The notes beneath the pieces were generated by a model, which saw only the letters and a program-made list of their open reading frames with translations, was not told the origin of the DNA and did no database searches. From Rikenellaceae bacterium (GTDB taxonomy: Bacteria > Bacteroidota > Bacteroidia > Bacteroidales > Rikenellaceae), in the NCBI GenBank assembly GCA_015060165.1, contig SUZC01000009.1, positions 22,344-86,343 of the forward strand: 64,000 bases of DNA, read 5' to 3'. Positions 17,027 through 25,764 of the stretch are shown piece by piece; positions within the stretch are counted from its first letter, which is position 1, and each line of letters starts with the position of its first letter. The position numbers and the translations under genes are program-made.

Positions 17027-18592
17027 CTACTGCATAACGTATCGAGCTACAGCATCGGCTACACGCTCTCCGTCGAGTGCCGCCGAAACAATACCTCCGG
17101 CATAACCGGCTCCTTCGCCTGCGGGGAACAATCCTCCAAGTTCGGGGTGCATCAAGCTCTCGCTGTCGCGTGGAATACGCACAGGGGTAGATGTTCGTGA
17201 CTCCACACCCACGACAATCGCCTCCGAGGTTACATAACCTCTCATCTTGCGGTCAAACGATGCAATACCTTTACGCAGAGCTGATGCCATGAAGTCGGGC
17301 ATCCATTTATCTAGTCGTGAGCAACATAATCCTGGAATGTATGAGGTCGACGGGAGCGATGAAGATGCTCTTCCGGCGACAAAATCCGAAACTCGCTGTG
17401 CGGGTGCAATCTGCTTGTCTCCTCCGTTTTTACGGGCGGCTTCCTCGACCTGCTGCTGGAATACCAATCCAGCCAAAGGGCCATGTTCTGCCTGCAAATA
17501 GGCATAATCCTCAGGGCGTACTTCGGTTACAAGGCCCGAATTGGCCCAACGCGAGTTGCGCGAGCTGGGAGACATGCCGTTTACGACCGATTGTGCCGAG
17601 TCGGTCATGGCTGGCACGATAAATCCACCAGGGCACATACAGAACGAATATACACCTCGACCGTCAACCTGATTGACAAGCGAATACGACGCTGCTGGCA
17701 AGTACTCACCTCTCTCGGGCATATGATATTGTATGGAGTCAATCAAGCGCTGCGGATGCTCAATACGCACACCCATCGCCAAAGCTTTTGCCTCCAAACG
17801 TACTCCATCGCGGTGGAGCGTATAGTAAATATCTTTTGCAGAGTGGCCTGTGGCCAATATCACTGCGGCTCCCTCGATTAGATTGTCGCCCACCCATACT
17901 CCGCAGAGTCGCTCTCCTCGAATCTCGAATCCCGTAACCTTGCTGCAAAAATGAATCTCGCCACCACAGCGAGTGATGGTATCACAGATGTTGCTAACTA
18001 TACGGGGCAATTTATCAGTTCCGATATGCGGATGTGCTTCGTAAAGAATGTCGGGTGTTGCTCCGTGGAACACAAGGGTCTGCAAAGCTTTATTGTAATC
18101 GCCACGCTTCTTACTGCGCGTAAAGAGTTTTCCATCCGAAAATGTTCCTGCACCACCTGCACCAAAAGCGTAGTTCGAATCTGGATTGATATCAAGATTA
18201 CGATTGATAAGTGCGATATCCTGCTTGCGCGGCAGCACCTGCTTGCCTCGCTCCAAAAGAATCGGTTTCAGACCGAGCTCGATAAGCCTAAGTGATGCGA
18301 ATAATCCCGCAGGACCTGAACCCACAACAACCACTTCGGTCGAGTGGCTCACATCGGGATAATCGAAATGCACGGGCTCTGGCTGTGGCTCGCGGTCAAC
18401 AAATATCTCCAACGTAAGATTGACCTTCACAGGACTGCGGCGTGCATCGATAGAGCGTTTTATAACCCTCACCATAGCCACATCATCGCGACGCACTCCC
18501 ACTTGGCGTGCGGCAAGAGCAGTATAGAATTCGGCATCGGCCGACTGCTTGGGCGATAGTTGTAGAGTAGTTGTTACGGGCATAAACGACAC
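17027..18592 (-). CDS. FAD-dependent oxidoreductase (COG2509 type)
   Basis: A 521-residue flavoprotein. A roughly 80-residue N-terminal domain precedes the Rossmann motif VVVVGSGPAGLFAS (GSGPAG at 91-96). Further motifs are FGAGGAGTFSDGKLFTR, VILATGHSAKD and, at the end, FPAGEGAGYAGGIVSAALDG, the FAD-closing motif. This is the widespread uncharacterised NAD(P)/FAD-dependent dehydrogenase family often noted COG2509; no substrate is established. A second ATG at codon 4 is an equally possible start. A minus-strand TAATTTTG at 18604-18611 is a candidate -7 box, but it leaves a leader of only about a dozen bases. Confidence 0.88.
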   Translation of the reverse strand: MSFMPVTTTLQLSPKQSADAEFYTALAARQVGVRRDDVAMVRVIKRSIDARRSPVKVNLTLEIFVDREPQPEPVHFDYPDVSHSTEVVVVGSGPAGLFASLRLIELGLKPILLERGKQVLPRKQDIALINRNLDINPDSNYAFGAGGAGTFSDGKLFTRSKKRGDYNKALQTLVFHGATPDILYEAHPHIGTDKLPRIVSNICDTITRCGGEIHFCSKVTGFEIRGERLCGVWVGDNLIEGAAVILATGHSAKDIYYTLHRDGVRLEAKALAMGVRIEHPQRLIDSIQYHMPERGEYLPAASYSLVNQVDGRGVYSFCMCPGGFIVPAMTDSAQSVVNGMSPSSRNSRWANSGLVTEVRPEDYAYLQAEHGPLAGLVFQQQVEEAARKNGGDKQIAPAQRVSDFVAGRASSSLPSTSYIPGLCCSRLDKWMPDFMASALRKGIASFDRKMRGYVTSEAIVVGVESRTSTPVRIPRDSESLMHPELGGLFPAGEGAGYAGGIVSAALDGERVADAVARYVMQ

Positions 18593-18603
18593 TTTTGTTT
18601 ACA

Positions 18604-18611
18604 CAAAATTA
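18604..18611 (-). promoter_or_regulatory. Possible -7 box of the FAD oxidoreductase gene
   Basis: TAATTTTG matches TAnnTTTG and lies 11 bp before the ATG, implying a very short leader. No good -33 box. Confidence 0.35.
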
Positions 18612-18662
18612 ACAAAAAAAAGATAAATCACTAAAAAATTACCATTTTCTCTCGGATTTAGT

Positions 18663-18691
18663 TTTGCTTATCGATATTTTTATTACCTTTG
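18663..18691 (+). promoter_or_regulatory. Promoter of tRNA-Leu
   Basis: TTTG (18663-18666), 17 bp, then TACCTTTG (18684-18691), followed by CACAGC. Good match to the phylum consensus. It leaves about 60 nt of leader before the tRNA. Confidence 0.7.
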
Positions 18692-18760
18692 CACAGCATT
18701 TGGGACTAATCTGCCTGTGCAATTGCAAGTGAAGGGTGTCCAGAATGCTTATAACCAGTT

Positions 18761-18842
18761 GCGGATATGGTGTAATTGGTAGCCACGTCAGACTTAGGAT
18801 CTGATGCCGAGAGGCGTGGGGGTTCGAGTCCCTTTATCCGCA
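18761..18842 (+). tRNA. tRNA-Leu (anticodon TAG)
   Basis: Acceptor GCGGATA pairs with TATCCGC; anticodon stem TCAGA/TCTGA frames loop CTTAGGA with anticodon TAG, reading CTA. The variable arm GCCGAGAGGC is short for a class II tRNA but present. The T arm has GGTTCGAGTCC. CCA is not encoded. A terminator follows four bases later. Confidence 0.96.
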
Positions 18843-18844
18843 CG

Positions 18845-18873
18845 AGCGACTGCATTTGGCAGTCGCTTTTTTT
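18845..18873 (+). terminator. Terminator of tRNA-Leu
   Basis: Stem GCGACTGC (18846-18853) and GCAGTCGC (18859-18866), loop ATTTG, then seven T. Confidence 0.9.
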
Positions 18874-18892
18874 GTGCGGATAAAGGGACTCG
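18874..18892. repeat. Inverted copy of the tRNA-Leu 3' end
   Basis: The 19 bases at 18874-18892 are the exact reverse complement of 18825-18843, which covers the end of the T arm, the acceptor strand and the first flanking base of tRNA-Leu. The copy starts directly after the T-tract of the tRNA terminator. Confidence 0.9.
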
Positions 18893-19120
18893 TTCAGCGT
18901 GTTGCGCCTCGGCAGACTTGTCTATGGTCGGTTGTTGTTTGCTATGCAAATATTCGTGCTTGCTGTGCGATTGTGTCTGAAAAGAGATTTTCGCCACATC
19001 GCCCATCAATCCCGACAATCTTTGATTGCAACAACCTCCCTTCGGTCTGCTCTCGGCTTCTGCCGCCGTTCGAGTCCCGCTGCTGCGTGTTCGATAATCT
19101 GTCACGATATTGCATATCGC
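18893..19120. other. Non-coding stretch after tRNA-Leu
   Basis: No supported gene. It contains GTTCGAGTCCCGCTGC near 19070, which resembles a tRNA T-arm fragment. An open frame on the minus strand here is composed of this stretch plus antisense tRNA and is not convincing. It may be a remnant of a former tRNA-linked insertion; this is inference. Confidence 0.4.
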
Positions 19121-19150
19121 AAAAAAAGAGGTCAATCGACCTCTTTTTTT
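19121..19150. terminator. Bidirectional terminator after small barrel gene
   Basis: Perfect inverted repeat with stem GAGGTC/GACCTC, loop AATC and flanking A7 and T7 runs. Lies about 15 bp beyond the stop of the minus-strand gene. Confidence 0.85.
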
Positions 19151-19165
19151 GTTATGCTTTTATCC

Positions 19166-19624
19166 TTAGAATCGGAAGGTACAACTTAGGCCAAAGCTTC
19201 CAAAACCATCGCCCCAGCAATCATCAAATAAAAATACAGTCGGACGATAATCTACTGCCAAAGTGATTGGAGCCCCATTGAAATGGATACCAAAGGCAAC
19301 ATTACCTGCTACGCCCAAATTAAAATTATCTTTCCAAATACCTACGGCACCACCAACACCGGCCTGCAAGAACCAATCGCCTGCTCGTGGAGTCCAACTT
19401 CCCCAATTGAAGCACTCCCAATCATAAATCACCGTACCAAATAGATTGCCATCAAAGTCAAAAAGACCGACATTTGCCTTCAATACGTTGCCAGAGCCAA
19501 AATATCGTTCATACTGCAACTCTGCGCCACTTCCAATACGAACTCCCAAACCGTTATTCTGGGCAAATGTTGCCGCAGTCAACATGCAGAAAATAGTTGC
19601 TAAAATCAGTTTCTTCATACTCAT
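19166..19624 (-). CDS. Small outer-membrane beta-barrel protein
   Basis: A 152-residue secreted protein with signal peptide (cleavage after TFAQ). The mature part alternates polar and aromatic/hydrophobic residues, is rich in glycine, and ends in SCTFRF with a terminal F, the classic outer-membrane insertion signal. Its size fits an 8-strand barrel. Function unknown. The third codon is also ATG (19618) and may be the true start. It has a very good promoter. Confidence 0.8.
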   Translation of the reverse strand: MSMKKLILATIFCMLTAATFAQNNGLGVRIGSGAELQYERYFGSGNVLKANVGLFDFDGNLFGTVIYDWECFNWGSWTPRAGDWFLQAGVGGAVGIWKDNFNLGVAGNVAFGIHFNGAPITLAVDYRPTVFLFDDCWGDGFGSFGLSCTFRF

Positions 19625-19646
19625 TTCATTTAAAAGTTATACACTA

Positions 19647-19677
19647 CAAATATAATAATTCTTTGTGAAGAATCAAA
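19647..19677 (-). promoter_or_regulatory. Promoter of the small barrel gene
   Basis: On the minus strand: TTTG (19674-19677), 19 bp, TATATTTG (19647-19654). Near-ideal match, about 23 bp upstream of the ATG. Confidence 0.75.
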
Positions 19678-19821
19678 ATAAATTAGACCCAATTATAATT
19701 CATATAATTTCTCTCCTCTACACTTTTTTGATACCCTATTACTTATGAACACATTATAAGAGAATTATAGTATTACGAAGAAGATCTTATTTACGGCATA
19801 TCTTCTTAACAGTTTGCTATG

Positions 19822-21897
19822 TTATTCTACTGGGCTATACTTTAATAATATAGAATCGAGAGGCTTGTCGAGCGAGAGGGTGATGCCCTCAGCAAGCTGC
19901 TGGCCGCTTAGAGTCTGCTCCTTGCCATCGTTCTCGTTGCGCACTACATAGTTGGTGTTAGGATCAAGACCTCTGAGTTTCACCTCTATAGAGTTCTGCT
20001 TATTGTCCTTACGGCGGAATCCTACAACAATACCGGTCTTATCCGATGGGCGGTTTAACTGATATGCCAACCACACGTCGTCACCTGTCAAATCTCCTAA
20101 TCCGGTAAGCGGATAGTAATCCTCCATAAAGTACGGACGCAGCAATTTGAATTCAGCCAAAACCTTCTGCATATCGCCTATCGAACCGCGCTTTGCCGTA
20201 AGCTCCCAGTTCGTCACCATTGCGCTGCTCAAACTTGAGCGGAAGTTATAATTATCAGCTCCGTAGACTCCCGTGCCGTGCAACGGCAGGAAGAAGTTGA
20301 GTCCATAGGTGTGGCATTGATAACCATTCACCTCGCCATAGCGATAATCGGTACGCCACAATGGAATAGAACGGCTAGTGGTTTCGAGGTCAATTCGGCG
20401 GCCACCCGATGCGCAGTTATCGATAATCATGCCAGGGAATCGCTCCAGCAGATAATCCCAATACGCATAGAGTCCCTCCACATAACGAATCTCGCGCATG
20501 CCTACTCGCCCTGGCTCATCGTAAGCCTTCCAGAAACGGGCAATCGGCATATTGAAATCCTGACGATAATAATCGATACCATTCTCCTCAATCATATCGC
20601 CAATATATTTGCAAAGCCATTCGTTTGCCTGCTTATTGCCCAAATCGAAGAGGTAATTATTCTTGTCGGCCTCAACCTTCAAAAGCCATTCGGGATGCTC
20701 TTTGCGGAATTGAGTACCCTCGAATGCACGCTCAGGCTCAAACCATACCATAAACTTCGCACCCACCTTATGAGCAGCGTCTGACAAAGGTTTCAAGCCG
20801 TTGGGAAAACGTGTTTTGTCAACTCTCCAATTGCCCGCATTAGTCCACCACGAGCCACCGCTGAAATCTGGGCCACCACAACCCTCGTACCAGCCTGCAT
20901 CCAACCAAAACACCTCAGGGACGATTCCAAATTGCTTGTGACGATTGATAAGCGCAACGGCAAAATCTTCCGTCAAACAGCTGTACTCGTTGCAAGGAGC
21001 TGGGTCACCCCAGTCGAATCCTCCACACAACGGAGCGTGAGCATAGGCATTGTCGACCTTGCGAGTATGATGTGCAAGAATAAATCGACGGAAGAGGTTG
21101 TTGCCTGTCATAAAATCATCTCCCTGCCAGAAGAGCATAGCCACAAGCGGGGTGCGGATACTTTCGCCCGGATAGAGGTGCAAATCCATTGTTTTCATTC
21201 CCGAAGAGAGGTTTACCCCCTGCTTGCCGGTGAGTGCAATATCGGCAAACCAGGTGCCGGTCCAGCCAATACCTACCACAACACCAGCCTTGTCGGGAGT
21301 GATGATATTGAAGAACGGGTATGCCGAGATATCTGATGGACGACCATTTTGAGGCGACATCTTCAATGGTGCGTCGGCTGAAAGTGTGCTATATAACGGA
21401 CGGAAATCGGCTCTCGATGCACTGCAACCCGCTGAGTGAAGGACATCGAAATTTCCATCAATCACGCTTCGCAGAGTAAGGTCGGTAACCTTCACATCGC
21501 GAATCTGCTTTGTGTTTGTCTTAGAGGTGTTTGCAAAATGCAGCACCCACTCTACGGCTCCAAACCACTCAAAACCCTTGATGTCGCACTTCACCTGCAA
21601 TCCCGACTGCGGATCGAGATACGTTACAGTGTATGCTACAACACCCTCCTGCGCCGATTCCTGACGACTGATGGAGTGTCTCCATTTACGAATAAATTCT
21701 GTCGAGGGTTTCCCATCGTAGACAAACGAGAATGGAGGCACTTTGCCTCGTGCAAAAGTTGAAGTTATCCACTTTCCTACATCGGTCGGAACAGCAATCT
21801 TCTGCGTTGTCTGCGCAAGAGCGTCATTCGGCATCAGCATAAACGCTGCTGCCAGACACACCACCAGGCGCAAGACTCTTTTCAAATTGGGTTTCAT
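19822..21897 (-). CDS. Secreted GH36-type alpha-galactosidase
   Basis: Predicted to release terminal alpha-galactose from oligosaccharides in the periplasm. The 691-residue protein has a signal peptide (cleavage after ALAQ). An N-terminal beta-sandwich is followed by the barrel, with FWLDAGWYEG, KFMVWFEPERA, the nucleophile motif YYRQDFN (D447) and the acid/base region DNCASGGRRID (D503). A C-terminal beta domain ends near residue 690. Both catalytic aspartates are present, so it should be active; alpha-N-acetylgalactosaminidase activity is a possible alternative. It lies 26 bp behind the GxGYxYP gene and is probably co-transcribed with it. Confidence 0.9.
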   Translation of the reverse strand: MKPNLKRVLRLVVCLAAAFMLMPNDALAQTTQKIAVPTDVGKWITSTFARGKVPPFSFVYDGKPSTEFIRKWRHSISRQESAQEGVVAYTVTYLDPQSGLQVKCDIKGFEWFGAVEWVLHFANTSKTNTKQIRDVKVTDLTLRSVIDGNFDVLHSAGCSASRADFRPLYSTLSADAPLKMSPQNGRPSDISAYPFFNIITPDKAGVVVGIGWTGTWFADIALTGKQGVNLSSGMKTMDLHLYPGESIRTPLVAMLFWQGDDFMTGNNLFRRFILAHHTRKVDNAYAHAPLCGGFDWGDPAPCNEYSCLTEDFAVALINRHKQFGIVPEVFWLDAGWYEGCGGPDFSGGSWWTNAGNWRVDKTRFPNGLKPLSDAAHKVGAKFMVWFEPERAFEGTQFRKEHPEWLLKVEADKNNYLFDLGNKQANEWLCKYIGDMIEENGIDYYRQDFNMPIARFWKAYDEPGRVGMREIRYVEGLYAYWDYLLERFPGMIIDNCASGGRRIDLETTSRSIPLWRTDYRYGEVNGYQCHTYGLNFFLPLHGTGVYGADNYNFRSSLSSAMVTNWELTAKRGSIGDMQKVLAEFKLLRPYFMEDYYPLTGLGDLTGDDVWLAYQLNRPSDKTGIVVGFRRKDNKQNSIEVKLRGLDPNTNYVVRNENDGKEQTLSGQQLAEGITLSLDKPLDSILLKYSPVE

Positions 21898-21923
21898 AGT
21901 TTTATTATTTTGTTTTTTTATCG

Positions 21924-23822
21924 TTACTTAATCAATCCCGCTGCCGCATCGGGGTTCTCCTTAAGCCAGCGACGATACAACTCGAAGAATGTAGGCGCAT
22001 CTAGCAGTTCGATACGTGGCTCAAGTTCGTTGATTTTAGCCATCACCTCCTTGTGCCAGGTTGGGCTCTTCAAAATATCACGATACCAAGCAAATGGCGT
22101 TGGGTTGCGACTCATCATATCCCACACTATAAACTCCGCATTCTTCTCTGGATTCTGCACCAAATCATCACCCGAACGCAACACAGGCATATTACCGAAC
22201 AGACGTGTACGAGGAGTCTTCTGAGGCACAATACCATCGGGGCTAAACGAAGCATAACAAGCCAAACCCTTCTCATTCAAACCTGGAGCAAAGCCATCAA
22301 TCACAAAACCTGTAATTGTCAAGCCCCACTTCTCATACATAGGCTTGCAGTGAGCTGCCCAGGCATCCAAACCACAAGGGAGTCCCGACTCTCGTGGTTC
22401 TTGTAACATACCTGGCATAAGATATCCCGCGCCATTATCAGCAGCCGCAAAATAGTCGTTCGCCGATGCAGTCTTGCGTACATAATCCAAGACCATTGGA
22501 GCTCGTCGCGCCAACACAGGACTGATACACCACATCAGAGGCAAATCGCCTCTACCCTCATCGTTCCACAATCTGGGCAACACCGACGTAACCCACGAAG
22601 AGGCATCGTAATCACCCACATAGAAAATCATAAATTTTCTATCGCCAATTATTACCTTGCCATTCTCATCGAGGTACCCTCGCTGCTTGAGTTCCTCTTC
22701 GCTTACCCACTTCTGTGGATAGCTCTGCTCCAGCGGGAAGTGCTGCCAAAAAGATGCGTTAGCCATAGCTCCATAACCAATCGCATCGGCATCCTTGAAA
22801 GCATTGTATGCACTTATGATTCGACTAAACTCCCACTCAGTTGCCACCGGCGCATGGCTACCGCCCACTCTTGTCGTATATTTATATGCCCACGCTGGGA
22901 AGCCGCCAATATGACAGAATTTCTGACCCTTATTGATACGATATGCTTCGGCGAGCATCTTCTTCAACGTAACCAAATCCTGACCAGCCTTCTGAGTAGG
23001 CTCATCGGTTGCAGGCTCGTCGCTCCAAGGAGACAGATCAAAGAAAAAGGCACCCTTGCTTACAAAGAAATCGTGATTGGTAAGGCAATGGGCATTCATC
23101 ACGCTACAACCAGCGTGGTCTCGCCAATACTGGTCTAGATAGTATCCTGCATACTCAGCATTACAACGATTTGAATCCATATAGTTGTGGATATACCACT
23201 CATATGCATCGTTCTTTGCCGAACCCGTACTCTTTTTGTCGGTCTGAGGGATAGTGCCCTCGCCTGTAAACATCGATGAGCCATCTTTGTTTACAAGCCA
23301 CACCTTAACTTTCAATTCTGGGCCATTCAGAATCAATCGACTATACAAACTCTCAGGCGAGGTATCATATCGCACCGCAATTAGATTTTCCACACCTGCC
23401 ACAGCCGATGCCACACACGATGTAGATGCAACATTCGAATCGTAGACTACAGCACCATTGATGTAATCTTTATAATCCTCCACCAATTTCACAACATCGT
23501 TGTAGACAACTGTATCTCGTTCCGAGAGCCAACGCCCCTCCTCGCGATAATAGTTCCACCAAAAACGGTCCACCTCCAACTTATCGGCAACCACATACTC
23601 GATATAAATTTGTGGCGATTCACGGTTTACAATACCCTGCAACGTTGCCGTAGTATGCAACATATCCCACATATGAGGGAGATGCTCCTTATCCTTTGAA
23701 TTATACTTTCTCAGATGTGTAAAATCCACATAAGCCACAGGATTGTCACCTTTGTCACACGATGGCAAAACAAACATTGCTGCCAACAATGTTGAGATAA
23801 TTATAAAAATTCTGTTTATCAT
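21924..23822 (-). CDS. GxGYxYP-family lipoprotein
   Basis: A 632-residue predicted lipoprotein (lipobox LPSC, C22). It matches the GxGYxYP family: an N-terminal domain with TLQGIVNRESPQIYIEY and a C-terminal part with WCISPVLARRAPMVLDYVRKTA and DNGAGYLMPG near residue 461. The family's signature G-x-G-Y-x-Y-P reads GAGYLMP here, so the second tyrosine is replaced by methionine. Members are typically glycan-linked in Bacteroidota, with no proven activity. An open frame extends 18 codons further, but the -7 box at 23848-23855 lies in that stretch, so the ATG at 23822 is used. First gene of an operon with the alpha-galactosidase. Confidence 0.85.
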   Translation of the reverse strand: MINRIFIIISTLLAAMFVLPSCDKGDNPVAYVDFTHLRKYNSKDKEHLPHMWDMLHTTATLQGIVNRESPQIYIEYVVADKLEVDRFWWNYYREEGRWLSERDTVVYNDVVKLVEDYKDYINGAVVYDSNVASTSCVASAVAGVENLIAVRYDTSPESLYSRLILNGPELKVKVWLVNKDGSSMFTGEGTIPQTDKKSTGSAKNDAYEWYIHNYMDSNRCNAEYAGYYLDQYWRDHAGCSVMNAHCLTNHDFFVSKGAFFFDLSPWSDEPATDEPTQKAGQDLVTLKKMLAEAYRINKGQKFCHIGGFPAWAYKYTTRVGGSHAPVATEWEFSRIISAYNAFKDADAIGYGAMANASFWQHFPLEQSYPQKWVSEEELKQRGYLDENGKVIIGDRKFMIFYVGDYDASSWVTSVLPRLWNDEGRGDLPLMWCISPVLARRAPMVLDYVRKTASANDYFAAADNGAGYLMPGMLQEPRESGLPCGLDAWAAHCKPMYEKWGLTITGFVIDGFAPGLNEKGLACYASFSPDGIVPQKTPRTRLFGNMPVLRSGDDLVQNPEKNAEFIVWDMMSRNPTPFAWYRDILKSPTWHKEVMAKINELEPRIELLDAPTFFELYRRWLKENPDAAAGLIK

Positions 23823-23847
23823 AATCTCGTCTAAAAATGTTTCTATA

Positions 23848-23855
23848 CAAATATA
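23848..23855 (-). promoter_or_regulatory. Promoter -7 box of GxGYxYP-galactosidase operon
   Basis: TATATTTG on the minus strand, 25 bp before the ATG. No strict TTTG at -33. Confidence 0.55.
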
Positions 23856-23876
23856 GAGTTTTTTATTTGAAATCAC

Positions 23877-23884
23877 TATCTTTG
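23877..23884 (+). promoter_or_regulatory. Promoter -7 box of rmuC
   Basis: TATCTTTG, 26 bp before the rmuC ATG and only 21 bp from the divergent box of the minus-strand operon. Confidence 0.55.
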
Positions 23885-23910
23885 TTATAATTAAAAACCC
23901 ATCTACGATT

Positions 23911-25263
23911 ATGGAAACATCAATTTACCTCATAATACTCGTTGTCGCATTGGTCGTGGCTCTTGCAATTTTCATCACATTGCACATCATTCAGCGTGGC
24001 AAGATTATGCAGCTCACCAACCAAATTACCGTAAACAAGGAGGAGTTGCAGATTGCAAATAACCATCTGCAGAGCGAGATAACGGCCCACCAGCAAACTC
24101 AACAGGCTCTACAAGAGGAGAAGATTGCCCACATTAAAATTGCAACCGAGCTGGAAGCCGAGCGTCGCTCAATAGACGACAAGGTACGTTCGCAGCAAGA
24201 TATGGAAAAAAGCCTACGCGAGGAGTTTCGCAATTTGGCAGGTGATGTATTAGGCGAACAGAGCCGCCGTTTCAAGCAGGAGAATCAGGAGTCGATAGAT
24301 GTGATTCTAAAACCTTTCAAAGATAACATCCGCGAATTCCGCGAGCGAGTTGAGAGCATATATAGCCACCAGAACGAGCAGAGCGGAGAGTTAAAGAACG
24401 AACTCAAGCGCCTTCGCGAACTCAACTCTCAGATTACAACCGAGACAACCAATCTCACCAACGCTCTCAAAGGTAATTCCAAGGTTCAGGGTGATTGGGG
24501 CGAAGTTATTTTGGAGACCATACTCGATAACTCCAACCTTATTCGTGGCGTTCACTATTACACGCAACATAATATCAAGGACGAACAGGGCAACAATCTA
24601 CGTCCCGATGTCATCCTGAATCTACCCAATAACAAGCAGATAATCATCGACTCTAAGGTGTCGCTAACGGCTTATGTCAACTCTTCACAGGCAGAGACCG
24701 AGATTGAACGAAAGACCGCATTGGCTGCCCATATAGCTTCAATGCGCCAACACATCAAGGAGCTGGGCAGCAAACGCTATCAGCAGCTGGTTCAGTCGCC
24801 CGATTTTGTTATAATGTTTGTCCCCAACGAGCCGGCGTTCCTGCAAGCACTCCAAGAGGACCATTCGATTTGGAACGATGCCTACGACAAGAAGGTGATT
24901 ATATCGTCGCCAACCAATCTCTTTGCATTGTTGAAGATTGTCGATGATCTGTGGCGTCGGGATGATCAAAACAAGAACCAAGAGAATATCATCAAATATG
25001 GTGTAGCTCTTTACGAGCAGTTGGTAGCCTTCACTTCGGCACTCGAAGGAGTGGGCACAGGACTCGACCAGGCTCGAGCTAAATACGAGGAGGCATACAA
25101 ACGTCTGTTTACGGGCAATAACAACATAGTCCGTACGGGTGAGCGTCTGCGAAAACTGGGTCTTCCCACTTTGCGTCGCCAATCACAACGGATATTGGAA
25201 GAGTGTGAAGCAAAGGAGGCAGAGCAACTTCTGGAACAACAAAATAGTGATAACGATGAGTAA
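23911..25263 (+). CDS. rmuC: RmuC family DNA recombination protein
   Basis: In E. coli, RmuC limits recombination at short inverted repeats. The 450-residue protein has an N-terminal membrane helix (about 6-27), a long coiled coil to about 170, and the RmuC nuclease-like domain with GNSKVQGDWGEVILETIL, LRPDVILNLPNNKQIIIDSKVSL and FVPNEPAFLQAL. The D and K of the IIDSKVSL strand fit a PD-(D/E)xK nuclease core. Its stop overlaps the next gene by 8 bp, implying coupled translation. Confidence 0.93.
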   Translation: METSIYLIILVVALVVALAIFITLHIIQRGKIMQLTNQITVNKEELQIANNHLQSEITAHQQTQQALQEEKIAHIKIATELEAERRSIDDKVRSQQDMEKSLREEFRNLAGDVLGEQSRRFKQENQESIDVILKPFKDNIREFRERVESIYSHQNEQSGELKNELKRLRELNSQITTETTNLTNALKGNSKVQGDWGEVILETILDNSNLIRGVHYYTQHNIKDEQGNNLRPDVILNLPNNKQIIIDSKVSLTAYVNSSQAETEIERKTALAAHIASMRQHIKELGSKRYQQLVQSPDFVIMFVPNEPAFLQALQEDHSIWNDAYDKKVIISSPTNLFALLKIVDDLWRRDDQNKNQENIIKYGVALYEQLVAFTSALEGVGTGLDQARAKYEEAYKRLFTGNNNIVRTGERLRKLGLPTLRRQSQRILEECEAKEAEQLLEQQNSDNDE

Positions 25264-25606
25264 CAATAAAAGCGTATTTTGGCAGCGATTGGACGAGTTG
25301 CTTGCCACTTCTCAGATTGTGATCGACCGACCAAAGGGCTCTTGCCATCCTCGTTTCCCTGAGATTGTATATCAACTCGATTATGGATATCTCGATGCCA
25401 CCACCTCGAACGATGGTGAGGGACTGGATGTGTGGCTCGGCTCGGAGCCCGATAAAGGATTGGTTGCCGTAATATGTACGGTAGACCTCGACAAGCGCGA
25501 TGCCGAGATGAAACTTATGGTTGGTTGCACCGAAGAGCAGATGCGATACATCGAAGACTTCTACAATAATTGGCCCGATATGGGCGGATATATTGTGCGT
25601 AGATAA
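25256..25606 (+). CDS. Small inorganic pyrophosphatase-like protein
   Basis: A 116-residue protein starting MSNNKSVFWQRLDELL. The stretch IVIDRPKGSCHPRFP, YQLDYGYL and GLDVWLGS resemble family I pyrophosphatase motifs (D-R-P-K, Y-x-L-D-Y-G-Y, D-x-D-V), and CTVDLDKRDAEMKLMVGCTEEQ is typical of a short group annotated as inorganic pyrophosphatase in Bacteroidota and Firmicutes. It is much shorter than classic family I enzymes (about 175 residues) and lacks some acidic metal ligands, so true pyrophosphatase activity is unproven. The start overlaps rmuC. Confidence 0.75.
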   Translation: MSNNKSVFWQRLDELLATSQIVIDRPKGSCHPRFPEIVYQLDYGYLDATTSNDGEGLDVWLGSEPDKGLVAVICTVDLDKRDAEMKLMVGCTEEQMRYIEDFYNNWPDMGGYIVRR

Positions 25607-25652
25607 TGGTTTTATAAATAGCTGCCACATTGTCTAAATGTGGTCAAAATGT

Positions 25653-25688
25653 AGCCGGGAATGATCAAAATCTTCTCGGCTGTTTTTG
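25653..25688 (+). terminator. Terminator of rmuC operon
   Basis: Stem AGCCGGGAA/TTCTCGGCT (one G-T pair) with an 11-nt loop and a following GTTTTT. A smaller hairpin CCACATT/AATGTGG lies just before it at 25625-25643. Confidence 0.7.
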
Positions 25689-25764
25689 TATTATGCTGAA
25701 AAATAGTGAAATGAAAACACTCTTTTATTTTTATTTTACAAAATTTATAAAAATAATTAAAAAA

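Noticed and set aside
18794..19135. 113-codon minus-strand open frame after tRNA-Leu
   Set aside because: Its end is antisense tRNA-Leu (KGTRTPTPLG) and the rest has no family resemblance or signal; it also spans the tRNA terminator.
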